Shown here: piece by piece, positions 55,277 to 63,922 of the stretch
Position numbering within the stretch: the stretch's first letter is position 1
How the letters are laid out: every line of letters begins with the position of its first letter
Source: Methylobacterium sp. 17Sr1-1
GTDB taxonomy: Bacteria; Pseudomonadota; Alphaproteobacteria; Rhizobiales; Beijerinckiaceae
Reading direction: 5' to 3'
NCBI RefSeq assembly: GCF_003173775.1
Contig: NZ_CP029552.1
Coordinates: 5,725,001-5,789,000 of the forward strand
Length of the DNA: 64,000 bases
Translations under genes and position numbers: made by a program
Notes under the pieces: model-generated
The model's database searches: none
Seen by the model: the letters and a program-made list of their open reading frames with translations, nothing else
What the model was told of the DNA's origin: nothing

Positions 55277-56329
55277 ATGACCGAGGCCAAGAACCGCACC
55301 ATGCCCGACCGCATCCCGTCCGGCCCCGGATTCGAGCCCGGCCCGGTGCTGATCACCGGCGCCAGCGGCTTCCTCGGTCCGGCCCTGGTCGACGTGTTTC
55401 GGGCGGCCGGCTTCCCGGTGCGGGTGTTGGTGCGCGCGACGAGCCCGCGCACCAACCTGACCTGGCCCGACGTCGAGATCGTCGAGGGCGACATGCGCGA
55501 CCCCGAGGCGGCGGCGGCCGGCATGCGCGGCATGCGCTACCTCGTCCACGCCGCGGCGGATTACCGGCTCTGGGCGCCGGACCCGGAAGAGATCGTGCGC
55601 ACCAACCGTGACGGCACAAGGGCCCTGATGCGGGCGGCGCTGGATGCCGGCGTCGAGCGGGTGGTCTATACGTCGAGCGTCGCGACCATCAAGCCGCACG
55701 ACGACGGCACGCCCGCCGACGAGACCCGGCCGCTGACCCCGGAAACCGCGATCGGCGCCTACAAGCGCAGCAAGGTGGTGGCCGAGCGGGTGGTCGAGGA
55801 GATGGTGGCCCGCGACGGCCTGCCGGCGGTGATCGTCAATCCCTCGACCCCGATCGGTCCGCGCGACGTCAAGCCGACCCCGACCGGGCGGATCATCGTC
55901 GAGGCGGCCAACGGCAAGATGCCGGCCTTCGTCGATACGGGCCTGAACCTCGTCCACGTCGACGACGTGGCGAAGGGACATCTGCTGGCCCTGCACAAGG
56001 GCCGCATCGGCGAGCGCTACATCCTGGGGGGCGAGGACGTGCTCCTGTCGCGCATGCTCGCCGACATCGCCGGCCTCGTCGGGCGAAAGCCCCCGACCGT
56101 GCGGCTGCCGCGGGCCGCGGTCTATCCGGTGGCGTTCGTGTCGGAACTCGCGGCGCGGATCACCGGCAAGGCGCCGCTCGCCACCATCGACGGCATCCGG
56201 ATGTCGCGCTACCGCATGTTCTTCTCCGACGCCAAGGCGCGGGCCGAGCTCGGCTACGCGGCCCGGCCCTACCGCGACGGCCTGTCCGACGCCGTCGCCT
56301 GGTTCCGTCAGGCTGGATACATCCGATGA
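55277..56329 (+). CDS. hpnA: Hopanoid-associated sugar epimerase HpnA
   Basis: A 350-residue NAD-dependent epimerase/dehydratase (extended SDR). VLITGASGFLGPALVDVFRA is the cofactor loop, VHAAADYRLWAPDPEEIVRT is the HpnA signature region, and AYKRSKVVAERVV holds the catalytic Tyr and Lys. Such proteins are tied by gene clustering to hopanoid synthesis, with a possible role in modifying the bacteriohopane side-chain. ATG 55277 follows GAGAAGGAACGC. Its stop overlaps the hpnC start by 4 bases. Confidence 0.93.
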   Translation: MTEAKNRTMPDRIPSGPGFEPGPVLITGASGFLGPALVDVFRAAGFPVRVLVRATSPRTNLTWPDVEIVEGDMRDPEAAAAGMRGMRYLVHAAADYRLWAPDPEEIVRTNRDGTRALMRAALDAGVERVVYTSSVATIKPHDDGTPADETRPLTPETAIGAYKRSKVVAERVVEEMVARDGLPAVIVNPSTPIGPRDVKPTPTGRIIVEAANGKMPAFVDTGLNLVHVDDVAKGHLLALHKGRIGERYILGGEDVLLSRMLADIAGLVGRKPPTVRLPRAAVYPVAFVSELAARITGKAPLATIDGIRMSRYRMFFSDAKARAELGYAARPYRDGLSDAVAWFRQAGYIR

Positions 56330-57210
56330 CAACCGCCACCGAGGCGCGCTCCGGCAAGGGGCACCGCGACGAGAATTTTCCGGTCGCCTCGCACCTGATC
56401 CATCCGCGCCACCGCGGCCCGATCCTCGACTTCTACTACTTCGTCCGGGCCGGCGACGACGTCGCCGACAATGCCGGCCTGTCGCCGGAGCGGAAGGTCG
56501 CGCTCCTCGACGGCCTCGCCGACGCGCTGACGGCCAAGGGCCCCGACGATCCGGAGGCCGCGCCGTTGCGCCGCGCGCTCGCCGAGCGCGGGCTGCCGCC
56601 GCGCCACGCGCTGGAGCTGCTCGACGCGTTCCGGATGGACGCGCACAAGTCGCGCTACGAGAACTGGGACGAACTTGCGCATTACTGCCGCTACTCGGCG
56701 GTGCCGGTCGGCCGCTTCGTCCTCGACGTCCACGGCGAGGATCCGGGGCGCACCTGGCCGACCTCCGACGCGATCTGCACCGCGCTCCAGGTGATCAACC
56801 ACCTCCAGGATTGCGGCAAGGATTTTCGGAGCGTCGACCGGGTCTACCTGCCGCGGGAGACCCTGGAGAAGCACGGCGCCCGCATCGAGGATCTGGGGGG
56901 CGATCGCGCCACGCCGGCCTTGCGCGCGGTCATCAAGGAACTGGCGCAACGCTGCCTCGACCTTCTCGAGGAAGGGCGGCCCCTGCCCGACCTGATCGAC
57001 GACACGCGCCTCGCCATGGAGATCGCGGCGATCCACCGCCTCGCGGTGCTGCTCGCTCGCGGCCTGCTCGTGCGCGATCCGCTGAGCGAGAAGGTCCATC
57101 ACGGCAAGGCCGCCTTCGCGCTGACGGCGCTCGGTGCCGCCGCCTCTGCCCTCGCCCGGCGGCCGTTCCGCCGCCGCCTCCACCCGGCCCTGCGGGGAGC
57201 CCGCCCGTGA
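56326..57210 (+). CDS. hpnC: Squalene synthase-like HpnC
   Basis: A 294-residue trans-isoprenyl synthase-fold protein. The first Asp-rich motif is FVRAGDDVADNAG (about residue 42) and the second is QDCGKDFRSVDRVYLP (about residue 162). HpnC converts presqualene diphosphate (made by HpnD) to hydroxysqualene. ATG 56326 overlaps the hpnA stop, and its own stop overlaps the hpnD GTG. N-terminal residues KGHRDENFPVASHLIHPRHR are typical of HpnC. It acts at the inner membrane. Confidence 0.93.
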   Translation: MTTATEARSGKGHRDENFPVASHLIHPRHRGPILDFYYFVRAGDDVADNAGLSPERKVALLDGLADALTAKGPDDPEAAPLRRALAERGLPPRHALELLDAFRMDAHKSRYENWDELAHYCRYSAVPVGRFVLDVHGEDPGRTWPTSDAICTALQVINHLQDCGKDFRSVDRVYLPRETLEKHGARIEDLGGDRATPALRAVIKELAQRCLDLLEEGRPLPDLIDDTRLAMEIAAIHRLAVLLARGLLVRDPLSEKVHHGKAAFALTALGAAASALARRPFRRRLHPALRGARP

Positions 57211-58067
57211 CCGCCCTCGCCTCCCAGCCCGCCTCGCCGGTCGAGGCCTCGACCGAGGCCTCCGCCCTGCCGGCCGCCGGCTCGTCGTTCTACACCGCCA
57301 TGCGGCTGCTGCCGGCCGAGCAGCGCGACGCGATGTACGCGGTCTACGCCTTCTGCCGCGCCGTCGACGACGTCGCCGACGACGGCGGAGCCCGCGAGGT
57401 GCGCGCGGCCGAGCTCGACCGCTGGCGCGCCGACATCGATGCCCTCTATGCCGGCCGGCCCGTCCCGCGGACCCAACCCCTCGTCGGTCCGGTGCGCCGG
57501 TTCGGCCTCCGGCGCGAGGATTTCCAGGCGGTGATCGACGGCATGGCGATGGACGCCGAGGCCGACATCGTCGCCCCCGATTCGGCGACCCTCGACCTCT
57601 ATTGCGACCGCGTCGCCAGCGCCGTTGGCCGGTTGTCAGTGCGGATCTTCGGCCTGCCCGAGGAACCGGGTATCCGGCTCGCCCACCATCTCGGCCGGGC
57701 GCTGCAGCTCACCAACATCCTGCGCGACATCGACGAGGATGCCGAGCGCGGCCGGCTCTACCTGCCCGCCGAGCCGCTGGCGGCGATCGGCCTGTCCCAC
57801 CCGACCCCGGAGAGCGCGCTGGCCCACCCCCGTCTCGCGGAAGTCTGCGCCCGGCTCCTCGACGAGGCGCAGGCGCATTACGACGCGTCCTGGGCGATCA
57901 TGAACCGTGAATCCCGGAAAGCCACCAAGGCGCCGCGGATCATGGGGGCGGCCTATCACCTGATCCTCGTCGGCCTGCGCAAGCGCGGCTGGACGGCGCC
58001 CCGCGCGCGGGTGAAGCCCGGCAAGCTCGCGCTGATCGGCGTCCTCCTGCGTCAGGCGATCGTCTGA
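57207..58067 (+). CDS. hpnD: Presqualene diphosphate synthase HpnD
   Basis: A 286-residue squalene/phytoene synthase family enzyme that joins two farnesyl diphosphates into presqualene diphosphate. Motifs: YAVYAFCRAVDDVADDGG (first Asp motif, about residue 55) and QLTNILRDIDEDAERGRLYL (second, about residue 175). GTG 57207 overlaps the hpnC stop (GTGA), and the hpnE start overlaps its stop by one base (TGATG). The conserved domain starts at SSFYTAMRLLP, about 26 residues in, after a variable extension. Confidence 0.93.
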   Translation: MTALASQPASPVEASTEASALPAAGSSFYTAMRLLPAEQRDAMYAVYAFCRAVDDVADDGGAREVRAAELDRWRADIDALYAGRPVPRTQPLVGPVRRFGLRREDFQAVIDGMAMDAEADIVAPDSATLDLYCDRVASAVGRLSVRIFGLPEEPGIRLAHHLGRALQLTNILRDIDEDAERGRLYLPAEPLAAIGLSHPTPESALAHPRLAEVCARLLDEAQAHYDASWAIMNRESRKATKAPRIMGAAYHLILVGLRKRGWTAPRARVKPGKLALIGVLLRQAIV

Positions 58068-59365
58068 TGGGTACGGTTCACGTCCTCGGCGCCGGCCTCG
58101 CCGGCCTCTCCGCGGCCTTGCGCCTCGCCAAGGCGGGCCGCCGCGTCGTGGTGCACGAGGCGGCCAAGCAGGCCGGCGGGCGCTGCCGCTCCTACTTCGA
58201 TCCGGCCCTCGGCCTGACGCTCGACAACGGCAACCACCTGCTCCTGTCGGGCAACCGCGACGCCCTCGACTTCCTGAAACTGGCCGGCGCGCCCGAGGGC
58301 GTCCTCGCCGGGCCGGACGAGGCCGCCTTCGCCTTCGCCGACCTCGCCACGGGCGAGCGCTGGACCCTGCGACCGAATGCCGGTCGCCTGCCCTGGTGGG
58401 TGCTCGACGCCCGCCGCCGGGTACCGGGCAGCCGCGCCCGCGACTATCTCGCGCCGCTCGGCATCTTCCGCGGCGCGACGAAGGCCGCGACGATCGGCGA
58501 GAGCATGGCCTGCGAGGGGCTCCTGTGGGACCGGCTCTGGCGCCCGGTGCTCCTCGCCGCCCTCAACACCGAGCCGCAGGAGAGCGACGCGGGTCTCGCC
58601 GCCACGATCCTGCGCGAGACGCTCGGTGCCGGCGGCAAGGCCTGCCGGCCCCTCGTCGCGGTGGAGGGCCTGTCGGCGGCCTTCGTCGATCCGGCCCTGA
58701 CGGCCTTGGGCAGGGCCGGCGCGGACATGCGCTTCAGTCGCCGCCTGCGTGGGCTCGGCATCGAGGGTGGGCGCGTGACCCGGCTCGACTTCTCCGACGG
58801 GCCGGAGGAACTCGGTCCCGACGACGCGGCGGTGCTGGCGCTGCCTGCCTGGGTCGTCGCCGACCTGATGCCGGGTTTGAGCGTACCGCAGAGCCACCGC
58901 TCGATCGTCAACGCCCATTTCGCGCTTGCCCCGAAGCCGGGGGCGCCGCTGCTGCTGGGCGTCGTCGGCGGCGTCACCGAGTGGCTGTTCTCCTACCCCG
59001 ACCGGCTCTCGGTGACGATCAGCGGCGCCGACCGCCTGCTCGACGTGCCGCGCGAGGACCTTGCCCGCACGATCTGGGACGAGGTCTCGCGGCTCTCGGG
59101 GTTCTCCGGCGAGCCCCTGCCGCGGTGGCAGATCGTCAAGGAGAAGCGTGCCACCTTCGCGGCCACGCCCGCCGAGGCCGCCCGCCGGCCCGGTGCGCGC
59201 ACGCACATCGCCAATCTGGCCCTGGCGGGAGACTGGACCGCGACCGGGCTGCCCTCGACCATCGAGGGAGCGATCAGGTCCGGGGCGACGGCGGCGCAGG
59301 TCCTCGTTGGCACCGGCACCGGCGCTCGCACCGGCGGCAACGCTGCGTTGCGCGGAGCCGCTTGA
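58067..59365 (+). CDS. hpnE: Hydroxysqualene dehydroxylase HpnE
   Basis: A 432-residue FAD-dependent amine-oxidase-fold enzyme that reduces hydroxysqualene to squalene. The FAD site is VHVLGAGLAGLSAALRLAKA at residues 3-22, with HEAAKQAGGRCRSYF after it. LTLDNGNHLLLSGNRDAL and the C-terminal LALAGDWTATGLPSTIEGAI (FAD again) fit HpnE. ATG 58067 shares a base with the hpnD stop. Together with HpnC and HpnD it gives the three-step bacterial route to squalene. Confidence 0.93.
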   Translation: MGTVHVLGAGLAGLSAALRLAKAGRRVVVHEAAKQAGGRCRSYFDPALGLTLDNGNHLLLSGNRDALDFLKLAGAPEGVLAGPDEAAFAFADLATGERWTLRPNAGRLPWWVLDARRRVPGSRARDYLAPLGIFRGATKAATIGESMACEGLLWDRLWRPVLLAALNTEPQESDAGLAATILRETLGAGGKACRPLVAVEGLSAAFVDPALTALGRAGADMRFSRRLRGLGIEGGRVTRLDFSDGPEELGPDDAAVLALPAWVVADLMPGLSVPQSHRSIVNAHFALAPKPGAPLLLGVVGGVTEWLFSYPDRLSVTISGADRLLDVPREDLARTIWDEVSRLSGFSGEPLPRWQIVKEKRATFAATPAEAARRPGARTHIANLALAGDWTATGLPSTIEGAIRSGATAAQVLVGTGTGARTGGNAALRGAA

Positions 59366-59441
59366 CGGCGGGGCCCGCTTTCGGGAACAGCGTGGGCGGC
59401 GCGGCGTTTTGTGCGCTGCGAAAACAAATCGGGATGGCATC

Positions 59442-61481
59442 ATGGGCGGCGAGGCGGAGCCGCCCTCGCACGAGGAAGGCAGAGACACCGTGGGCAAGGT
59501 CGAGACGCTGCAACGCAAGAGCACGCAGGACATCACCCTCGACGAGGTCGAGCGGCGGGTGTCGGCGGCGTCCCGGGCGCTGACGCAACTGGCGCATGCC
59601 GACGGGCACTGGTGCTTCGAGCTGGAGGCGGACGCCACCATCCCCTCCGAGTACATCCTCTTCCACCACTTCCGCGGCTCGGTGCCCGAGCGGGAGCTGG
59701 AGGAGAAGATCGCCGTCTACCTGCGCCGGACGCAGAGCGCGCTGCATCACGGCTGGGCCCTGGTGCACGAGGGCCCCCTCGACATCAGCGCCACCGTCAA
59801 GGCGTATTTCGCCCTGAAGATGATCGGCGACCCGATCGACGCGCCGCATATGCGCCGGGCCCGGGAGGCGATCCTGCAGCGGGGTGGCGCGGCCCACGCC
59901 AACGTCTTCACCCGCACCCTGCTCGCCCTCTACGGCGAAGTGCCGTGGAGCGCCGTGCCGGTGATGCCGGTCGAGGTGATGCTGCTGCCGCGGTGGTTCC
60001 CGTTCCACCTCGACAAGGTGTCCTACTGGGCCCGCACCGTGATGGTGCCGCTCTTCATCCTGCAGATGAAGAAGCCGCGGGCGAAGAACCCGCGCGGGAT
60101 CGGCGTGCGCGAGCTGTTCACCCAGGATCCGGAGCGGATCCGGCGCTGGCCCTCCGGTGCCCAGGAATCCTCGCCCTGGCGCCCGGTCTTCGCGGTCATC
60201 GACGACATCCTGCGGGTGGTCGAGCCCTTCTTCCCCGCCGGGCCCCGCGCCAAGGCGGTCGACAAGGCGGTGGCCTTCGTCAGCGAGCGGCTGAACGGCG
60301 AGGATGGCCTGGGCGCCATCTTCCCGGCCATCGCCAACTCGGTGCTGATGTACGAGGCGCTGGGCTACGAGGAGGACCACCCCCTGGTGGTCACGGCGCG
60401 CTCGGCGGTCGAGAAGCTCGTCACCGTCAAGGAGCATGAGGCCTACGTCCAGCCCTGCCTGTCGCCGGTCTGGGACACGGCGCTCGCCGCCCACGCCCTG
60501 ATGGAGGCCGGCGGGCCGGAGAACGAGCGCCAGGCCCGCGCCGCCCTCGAATGGCTGAAGCCCCTCCAGGTGCTCGACATCAAGGGCGACTGGGCGGCCC
60601 GCAAGCCGGACGTGCGCCCGGGCGGCTGGGCGTTCCAGTACAACAACCCGCACTATCCCGACCTCGACGACACCGCCGTGGTGGCGATGGCGATGGACCG
60701 GGCCCAGACCCGCCTCGGCCCCGGCGAGGGCGGCTCGGACTACACCCACTCGATCGCCCGGGCGCGCGAGTGGATCGAGGGCCTGCAGAGCCGCGACGGC
60801 GGCTTCGCGGCGTTCGACGCCGACAACACCTACCACTACCTGAACTACATCCCGTTCTCCGACCACGGGGCACTCCTCGACCCGCCGACCGCCGACGTCA
60901 CCGCCCGCTGCATCTCGATGCTGGCCCAGCTCGGCGAGACCAAGCAGACCAGCCCCGTGCTGGCACGGGCCGTCGACTACCTGCTCGCCGACCAGGAGGA
61001 GGACGGCAGCTGGTACGGCCGCTGGGGCATGAACTACATCTACGGGACGTGGTCGGCCCTCTGCGCGCTCAACGCCGCCGGCCAGGACCCGGCCTCGGCG
61101 CCGATGCGCAAGGCGGTGGAGTGGCTAGTCGCGATCCAGAACCCGGACGGCGGCTGGGGCGAGGATGCGGCGAGCTACAAGCTCGAGTATCGCGGCTACG
61201 AGCGCGCCGGCAGCACCGCCTCGCAGACCGCCTGGGCGCTGATCGCCCTGATGGCGGCGGGCGAGGCCGACCACCCGGCGGTGGCCCGCGGCATCAACTA
61301 TCTCGCCCGCACCCAAGGCGCGGATGGGCTGTGGGGCGAGGAGTTCTACACCGGCACCGGCTTCCCGCGCGTGTTCTACCTGCGCTATCACGGCTACGCG
61401 AAGTTCTTCCCGCTCTGGGCGATGGCGCGCTACCGCAATCTCCAGCGGGGCAACAGCCGCAAGGTCGCGGTGGGGATGTAG
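59442..61481 (+). CDS. shc: Squalene-hopene cyclase
   Basis: A 679-residue triterpene cyclase, monotopic in the inner membrane, that converts squalene to hopene and hopanol. The catalytic acid motif is PDLDDTAVVAMAM (DxDDTA, about residue 410). QW-type repeats are seen as DGGFAAFDAD, DGSWYGRWGMNYIYGTW and NPDGGWGEDAASYK. EADATIPSEYILFHHFRG near the start is typical. ATG 59442 has weak ribosome-binding support; GTG 59490, 16 codons in and preceded by GAGGAAGGCAGAG, would give the shorter start VGKVETLQ resembling M. extorquens Shc. It follows hpnE by 76 bases. Confidence 0.95.
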   Translation: MGGEAEPPSHEEGRDTVGKVETLQRKSTQDITLDEVERRVSAASRALTQLAHADGHWCFELEADATIPSEYILFHHFRGSVPERELEEKIAVYLRRTQSALHHGWALVHEGPLDISATVKAYFALKMIGDPIDAPHMRRAREAILQRGGAAHANVFTRTLLALYGEVPWSAVPVMPVEVMLLPRWFPFHLDKVSYWARTVMVPLFILQMKKPRAKNPRGIGVRELFTQDPERIRRWPSGAQESSPWRPVFAVIDDILRVVEPFFPAGPRAKAVDKAVAFVSERLNGEDGLGAIFPAIANSVLMYEALGYEEDHPLVVTARSAVEKLVTVKEHEAYVQPCLSPVWDTALAAHALMEAGGPENERQARAALEWLKPLQVLDIKGDWAARKPDVRPGGWAFQYNNPHYPDLDDTAVVAMAMDRAQTRLGPGEGGSDYTHSIARAREWIEGLQSRDGGFAAFDADNTYHYLNYIPFSDHGALLDPPTADVTARCISMLAQLGETKQTSPVLARAVDYLLADQEEDGSWYGRWGMNYIYGTWSALCALNAAGQDPASAPMRKAVEWLVAIQNPDGGWGEDAASYKLEYRGYERAGSTASQTAWALIALMAAGEADHPAVARGINYLARTQGADGLWGEEFYTGTGFPRVFYLRYHGYAKFFPLWAMARYRNLQRGNSRKVAVGM

Positions 61482-61555
61482 CGGGGCGCGGCGCAACCGC
61501 GCCCGCCCGGAACGACCGCCCGGGCTCGGGCATTCCCCGGGTCGGGAGCCGCGCG

Positions 61556-62587
61556 ATGACCTTGTACAGCTACCACATCTCCCACGAGCAGTGCCCGCCC
61601 CGGGCGCTGCTCGCGCTCGCCCAGCGGGCCGAGCAGGCCGGCTTCGACGGGGCCTTCTCCTCCGACCATCTCCAGCCCTGGTCGCCGAGCCAGGGCGAGT
61701 CCGGCTTCGCCTGGTCCTGGCTCGGCGCCGCCCTGCAGGCGACGGAGCGCCTGACCTTCGGGATCATCTCGGTGCCGGGGGGCTGGCGCTACCATCCCGT
61801 CGTGCTCGCCCAGGCCGTGGCGACCCTCGGCCAGATGTTCCCCGGCCGGGTGCCCTGGGTGGCTCTGGGCAGCGGCCAGGCGATGAACGAGCGCGCCACC
61901 GGCGGGCCCTGGCCCGACAAGGCGGAGCGCAACGCCCGCCTGCGCGAGGGCGCCGAGATCATGCGGGCGCTGCTGGCCGGCGAGACCGTGACGCAGCGCG
62001 GCCGCCTGACGGCGGTCGACGCCAAGGTGTGGTCGCTGCCCGAGACCCCGACCCGCCTCGTGGGTGCCGCCACCAGCGTCGAGACCGCCGCCTGGCTCGG
62101 CACCTGGGCCGACGGGCTCCTCACCGTCGGGACGAGCCCGGAGGTGCTGGGGCCGATCGTCGACGCCTTCCGCGAGAGCGGCGGCGCCGACAAGCCGGTC
62201 TTCCTCAAGATGGACCTGAGCTACGCCCCCGACCCGGCCGAGGCCCTGCGCCAGGCCCATGCCGAGTGGCGCTTCAACGCCCTGCCGGCCTCGGTCGCCT
62301 GGGAACTGCCCCGCCCGGCCGATTTCGAGGCCGCCGCCCGCTACCTGCGGCCCGAGGACATGCACGAGGCGGTCCTGATCTCGCACGACCTGCCGGCCCT
62401 GACCGAGCGCATCGCCGCCTGCGCGGCGCTCGGCTTCGATTCGATCGACCTGCACCAGGTCGGCGGCAACCAGACGGCCTTCATCGACGCCTTCGGCGAG
62501 CGGGTGCTGCCGACGCTCCACGGCCGCAAGGCCCCGGTGATCGAGTTCGACCCGTTCGGGCGCAAGCCGGCGGCCCGGGCCGGCTGA
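61556..62587 (+). CDS. LLM-class flavin-dependent oxidoreductase
   Basis: A 343-residue luciferase-like monooxygenase-fold protein. YSYHISHEQCPPRALLALAQ, FDGAFSSDHLQPWSPSQGES, VPWVALGSGQAMNERATGGP and the C-terminal FDSIDLHQVGGNQTAFIDAF are those of the F420-dependent glucose-6-phosphate dehydrogenase-like subgroup (TIGR03885/TIGR03557 type). Whether it uses FMN or F420 is not clear from sequence; most rhizobial members have no known substrate. ATG 61556 follows GGGAGCCGCGCG. It lies 74 bases after shc and may be in the same transcript, but a role in hopanoid metabolism is not established. Confidence 0.82.
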   Translation: MTLYSYHISHEQCPPRALLALAQRAEQAGFDGAFSSDHLQPWSPSQGESGFAWSWLGAALQATERLTFGIISVPGGWRYHPVVLAQAVATLGQMFPGRVPWVALGSGQAMNERATGGPWPDKAERNARLREGAEIMRALLAGETVTQRGRLTAVDAKVWSLPETPTRLVGAATSVETAAWLGTWADGLLTVGTSPEVLGPIVDAFRESGGADKPVFLKMDLSYAPDPAEALRQAHAEWRFNALPASVAWELPRPADFEAAARYLRPEDMHEAVLISHDLPALTERIAACAALGFDSIDLHQVGGNQTAFIDAFGERVLPTLHGRKAPVIEFDPFGRKPAARAG

Positions 62588-62611
62588 TTCTGCGGGCCCT
62601 GGACGCGAAAA

Positions 62612-62637
62612 GGCGCCCGACCGGCCGGTCGGGCGCC
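62612..62637. terminator. Bidirectional terminator-like palindrome
   Basis: A perfect 26-base palindrome, GGCGCCCGACCGG on the left arm and its complement on the right, between the convergent LLM oxidoreductase and Tyr/Pro-rich protein genes. AAAA precedes it, giving a short T-run on the minus strand, so it is best suited to end the minus-strand gene. Confidence 0.7.
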
Positions 62638-62657
62638 CCTCGTCGGTACGATCCGGA

Positions 62658-62966
62658 TCAGTACCCGTAGTAGAAGCGGCGCGGGCCGTAATACGGGCGC
62701 CGCCAGTACGGCCGCGGGCCGTAATAGTAGGGGCGCGGGCCGTAGAACGGCCGCGGCCCGTAGAACGGGCGGCAGATGCCGAAGCGGTTCGGGAAGAAGC
62801 CTGGGCCGCAGCCGCCGGCCACCTTCGTCACGCCGGTCTCCGGCGCGAGCGTGCCCGCCGCGCTGAGGCCGATCGGGGCGGCCTGCGCGGTCGACGCAAG
62901 ACCCAGGCTACCGATCAGGCCACCCGCGACGAGGGCGGCCATCCCGAGCACCTTGACGTGCATCAT
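62658..62966 (-). CDS. Small secreted Tyr/Pro/Arg-rich protein with GCG motif
   Basis: A 102-residue protein. A signal peptide (VLGMAALVAGGLIGSLGLAS, ending AQA) is followed by a short linker, the motif GCGPGFFPNRFGICRPF, and then a repeat tail built of FYGPRP / YYYGPRP units ending in a final tyrosine. Small exported proteins with a GCGPG..CRP segment are frequent in Methylobacterium and Bradyrhizobium; function is unknown, with a cell-envelope or surface role likely. ATG ATG at 62966/62963 follows AAGGAGAGATCC, an excellent ribosome binding site, suggesting high expression. Confidence 0.8.
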   Translation of the reverse strand: MMHVKVLGMAALVAGGLIGSLGLASTAQAAPIGLSAAGTLAPETGVTKVAGGCGPGFFPNRFGICRPFYGPRPFYGPRPYYYGPRPYWRRPYYGPRRFYYGY

Positions 62967-63091
62967 CGTAGGATCTCTCCTTGGGATGTGAGGGGCGGCC
63001 GCGCGGACCGCCCTGCCCCTCCAGGAAAGAACTAACGACCTGAATGCACGATGAGCGCGCCGGGTCGGCTCCCGCTCGCCGCGGATGCGGC

Positions 63092-63592
63092 TCAGCGCCG
63101 CTTTCGGGCGGGCCGGGGCTTCTCCGGTGCCGGCCCGGAGACCACCGGGTCGGACGCGGCCCGCATCGCCGCGCCGCGCCCGCGACCGCGCCGGCTCTGG
63201 CCGAGGCCGGAACTCTTGGCGAGCTCGGAGCGCTGGGCGGCGTAGTTGGCGGCGACCATCGGGTAGTCCGGCGGCAGGCCCCATTTCTGGCGGTACTGCT
63301 CGGGAGTGAGCCCGCGCCCGGCCAAGTGACGCTTCAGCGTCTTGTAGGGCTTGCCGTCCTCCAGGCTGATGATGTGGTCGGGCGTGACCGTCCGGCGGAT
63401 CGGGACCGGCGGCGTCGCCCGCTCGGGCTCCGGCGCCGGCGCGGCGCCGAGCTGGCTCAGCGACGTGTGGACAGCCGCGATCAGCCCCGGCACGTCCGCC
63501 GCCGGAACGGAGTTGTTCGCCACATAAGCCGACACGACGTCGGCAGCGAGCTCGATCAGATCGAGCGACCGGGTGGAGTCGTCGTTGGTCAT
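63092..63592 (-). CDS. MucR/Ros-family regulator lacking most zinc ligands
   Basis: A 166-residue MucR-type DNA-binding protein. The domain IRRTVTPDHIISLEDGKPYK, TLKRHLAGRGLTPEQYRQKW, GLPPDYPMVAANYAAQRSEL is unmistakable. In Ros the zinc ligands are two Cys and two His; here the Cys positions read SLED and the second His is missing, as in the zinc-independent Mesorhizobium Ml proteins. N-terminal residues 10-50 would mediate oligomerisation, and the C-terminal tail is Arg/Pro-rich. MucR proteins repress surface polysaccharide and motility genes by binding AT-rich sites. ATG 63592 is used. Confidence 0.9.
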   Translation of the reverse strand: MTNDDSTRSLDLIELAADVVSAYVANNSVPAADVPGLIAAVHTSLSQLGAAPAPEPERATPPVPIRRTVTPDHIISLEDGKPYKTLKRHLAGRGLTPEQYRQKWGLPPDYPMVAANYAAQRSELAKSSGLGQSRRGRGRGAAMRAASDPVVSGPAPEKPRPARKRR

Positions 63593-63922
63593 GGCGCACC
63601 AGATCGAAGTGACCGGCTCAAGAGGGCACGTGTTGTCGGGGGCGTCAACCACAGGTGATATGCGTAACAACAGGTTTCGTCAGTTCGGATACGAAATAGA
63701 AAAAGTATCGCACGCGATCGGTCGGCCGGATCCGTCATGCGCCGGAGGCCGTCCGGCCCGGGCGGCAGCGGTGCCACACCCGCCCGGATATCGTGCTAGC
63801 CCGTTGGTCCTGGCGGTTTTTTCTTGGACCGTGGTTTCCCCTCGTCGGGGAAATGCCCTAGCTGTTGCTGCATTGCGCCATCCGGCGTCCCGTTCCTGTC
63901 AGCACGATTCTCAAGACCTCCC
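63593..63922. promoter_or_regulatory. 330-base divergent region between mucR and the last gene
   Basis: No gene seen. The part 63655-63715 is AT-rich for this genome (GATACGAAATAGAAAAAGTA and nearby), as expected for MucR autoregulation sites. The right half carries the promoter of the gene at 63923. Confidence 0.45.
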
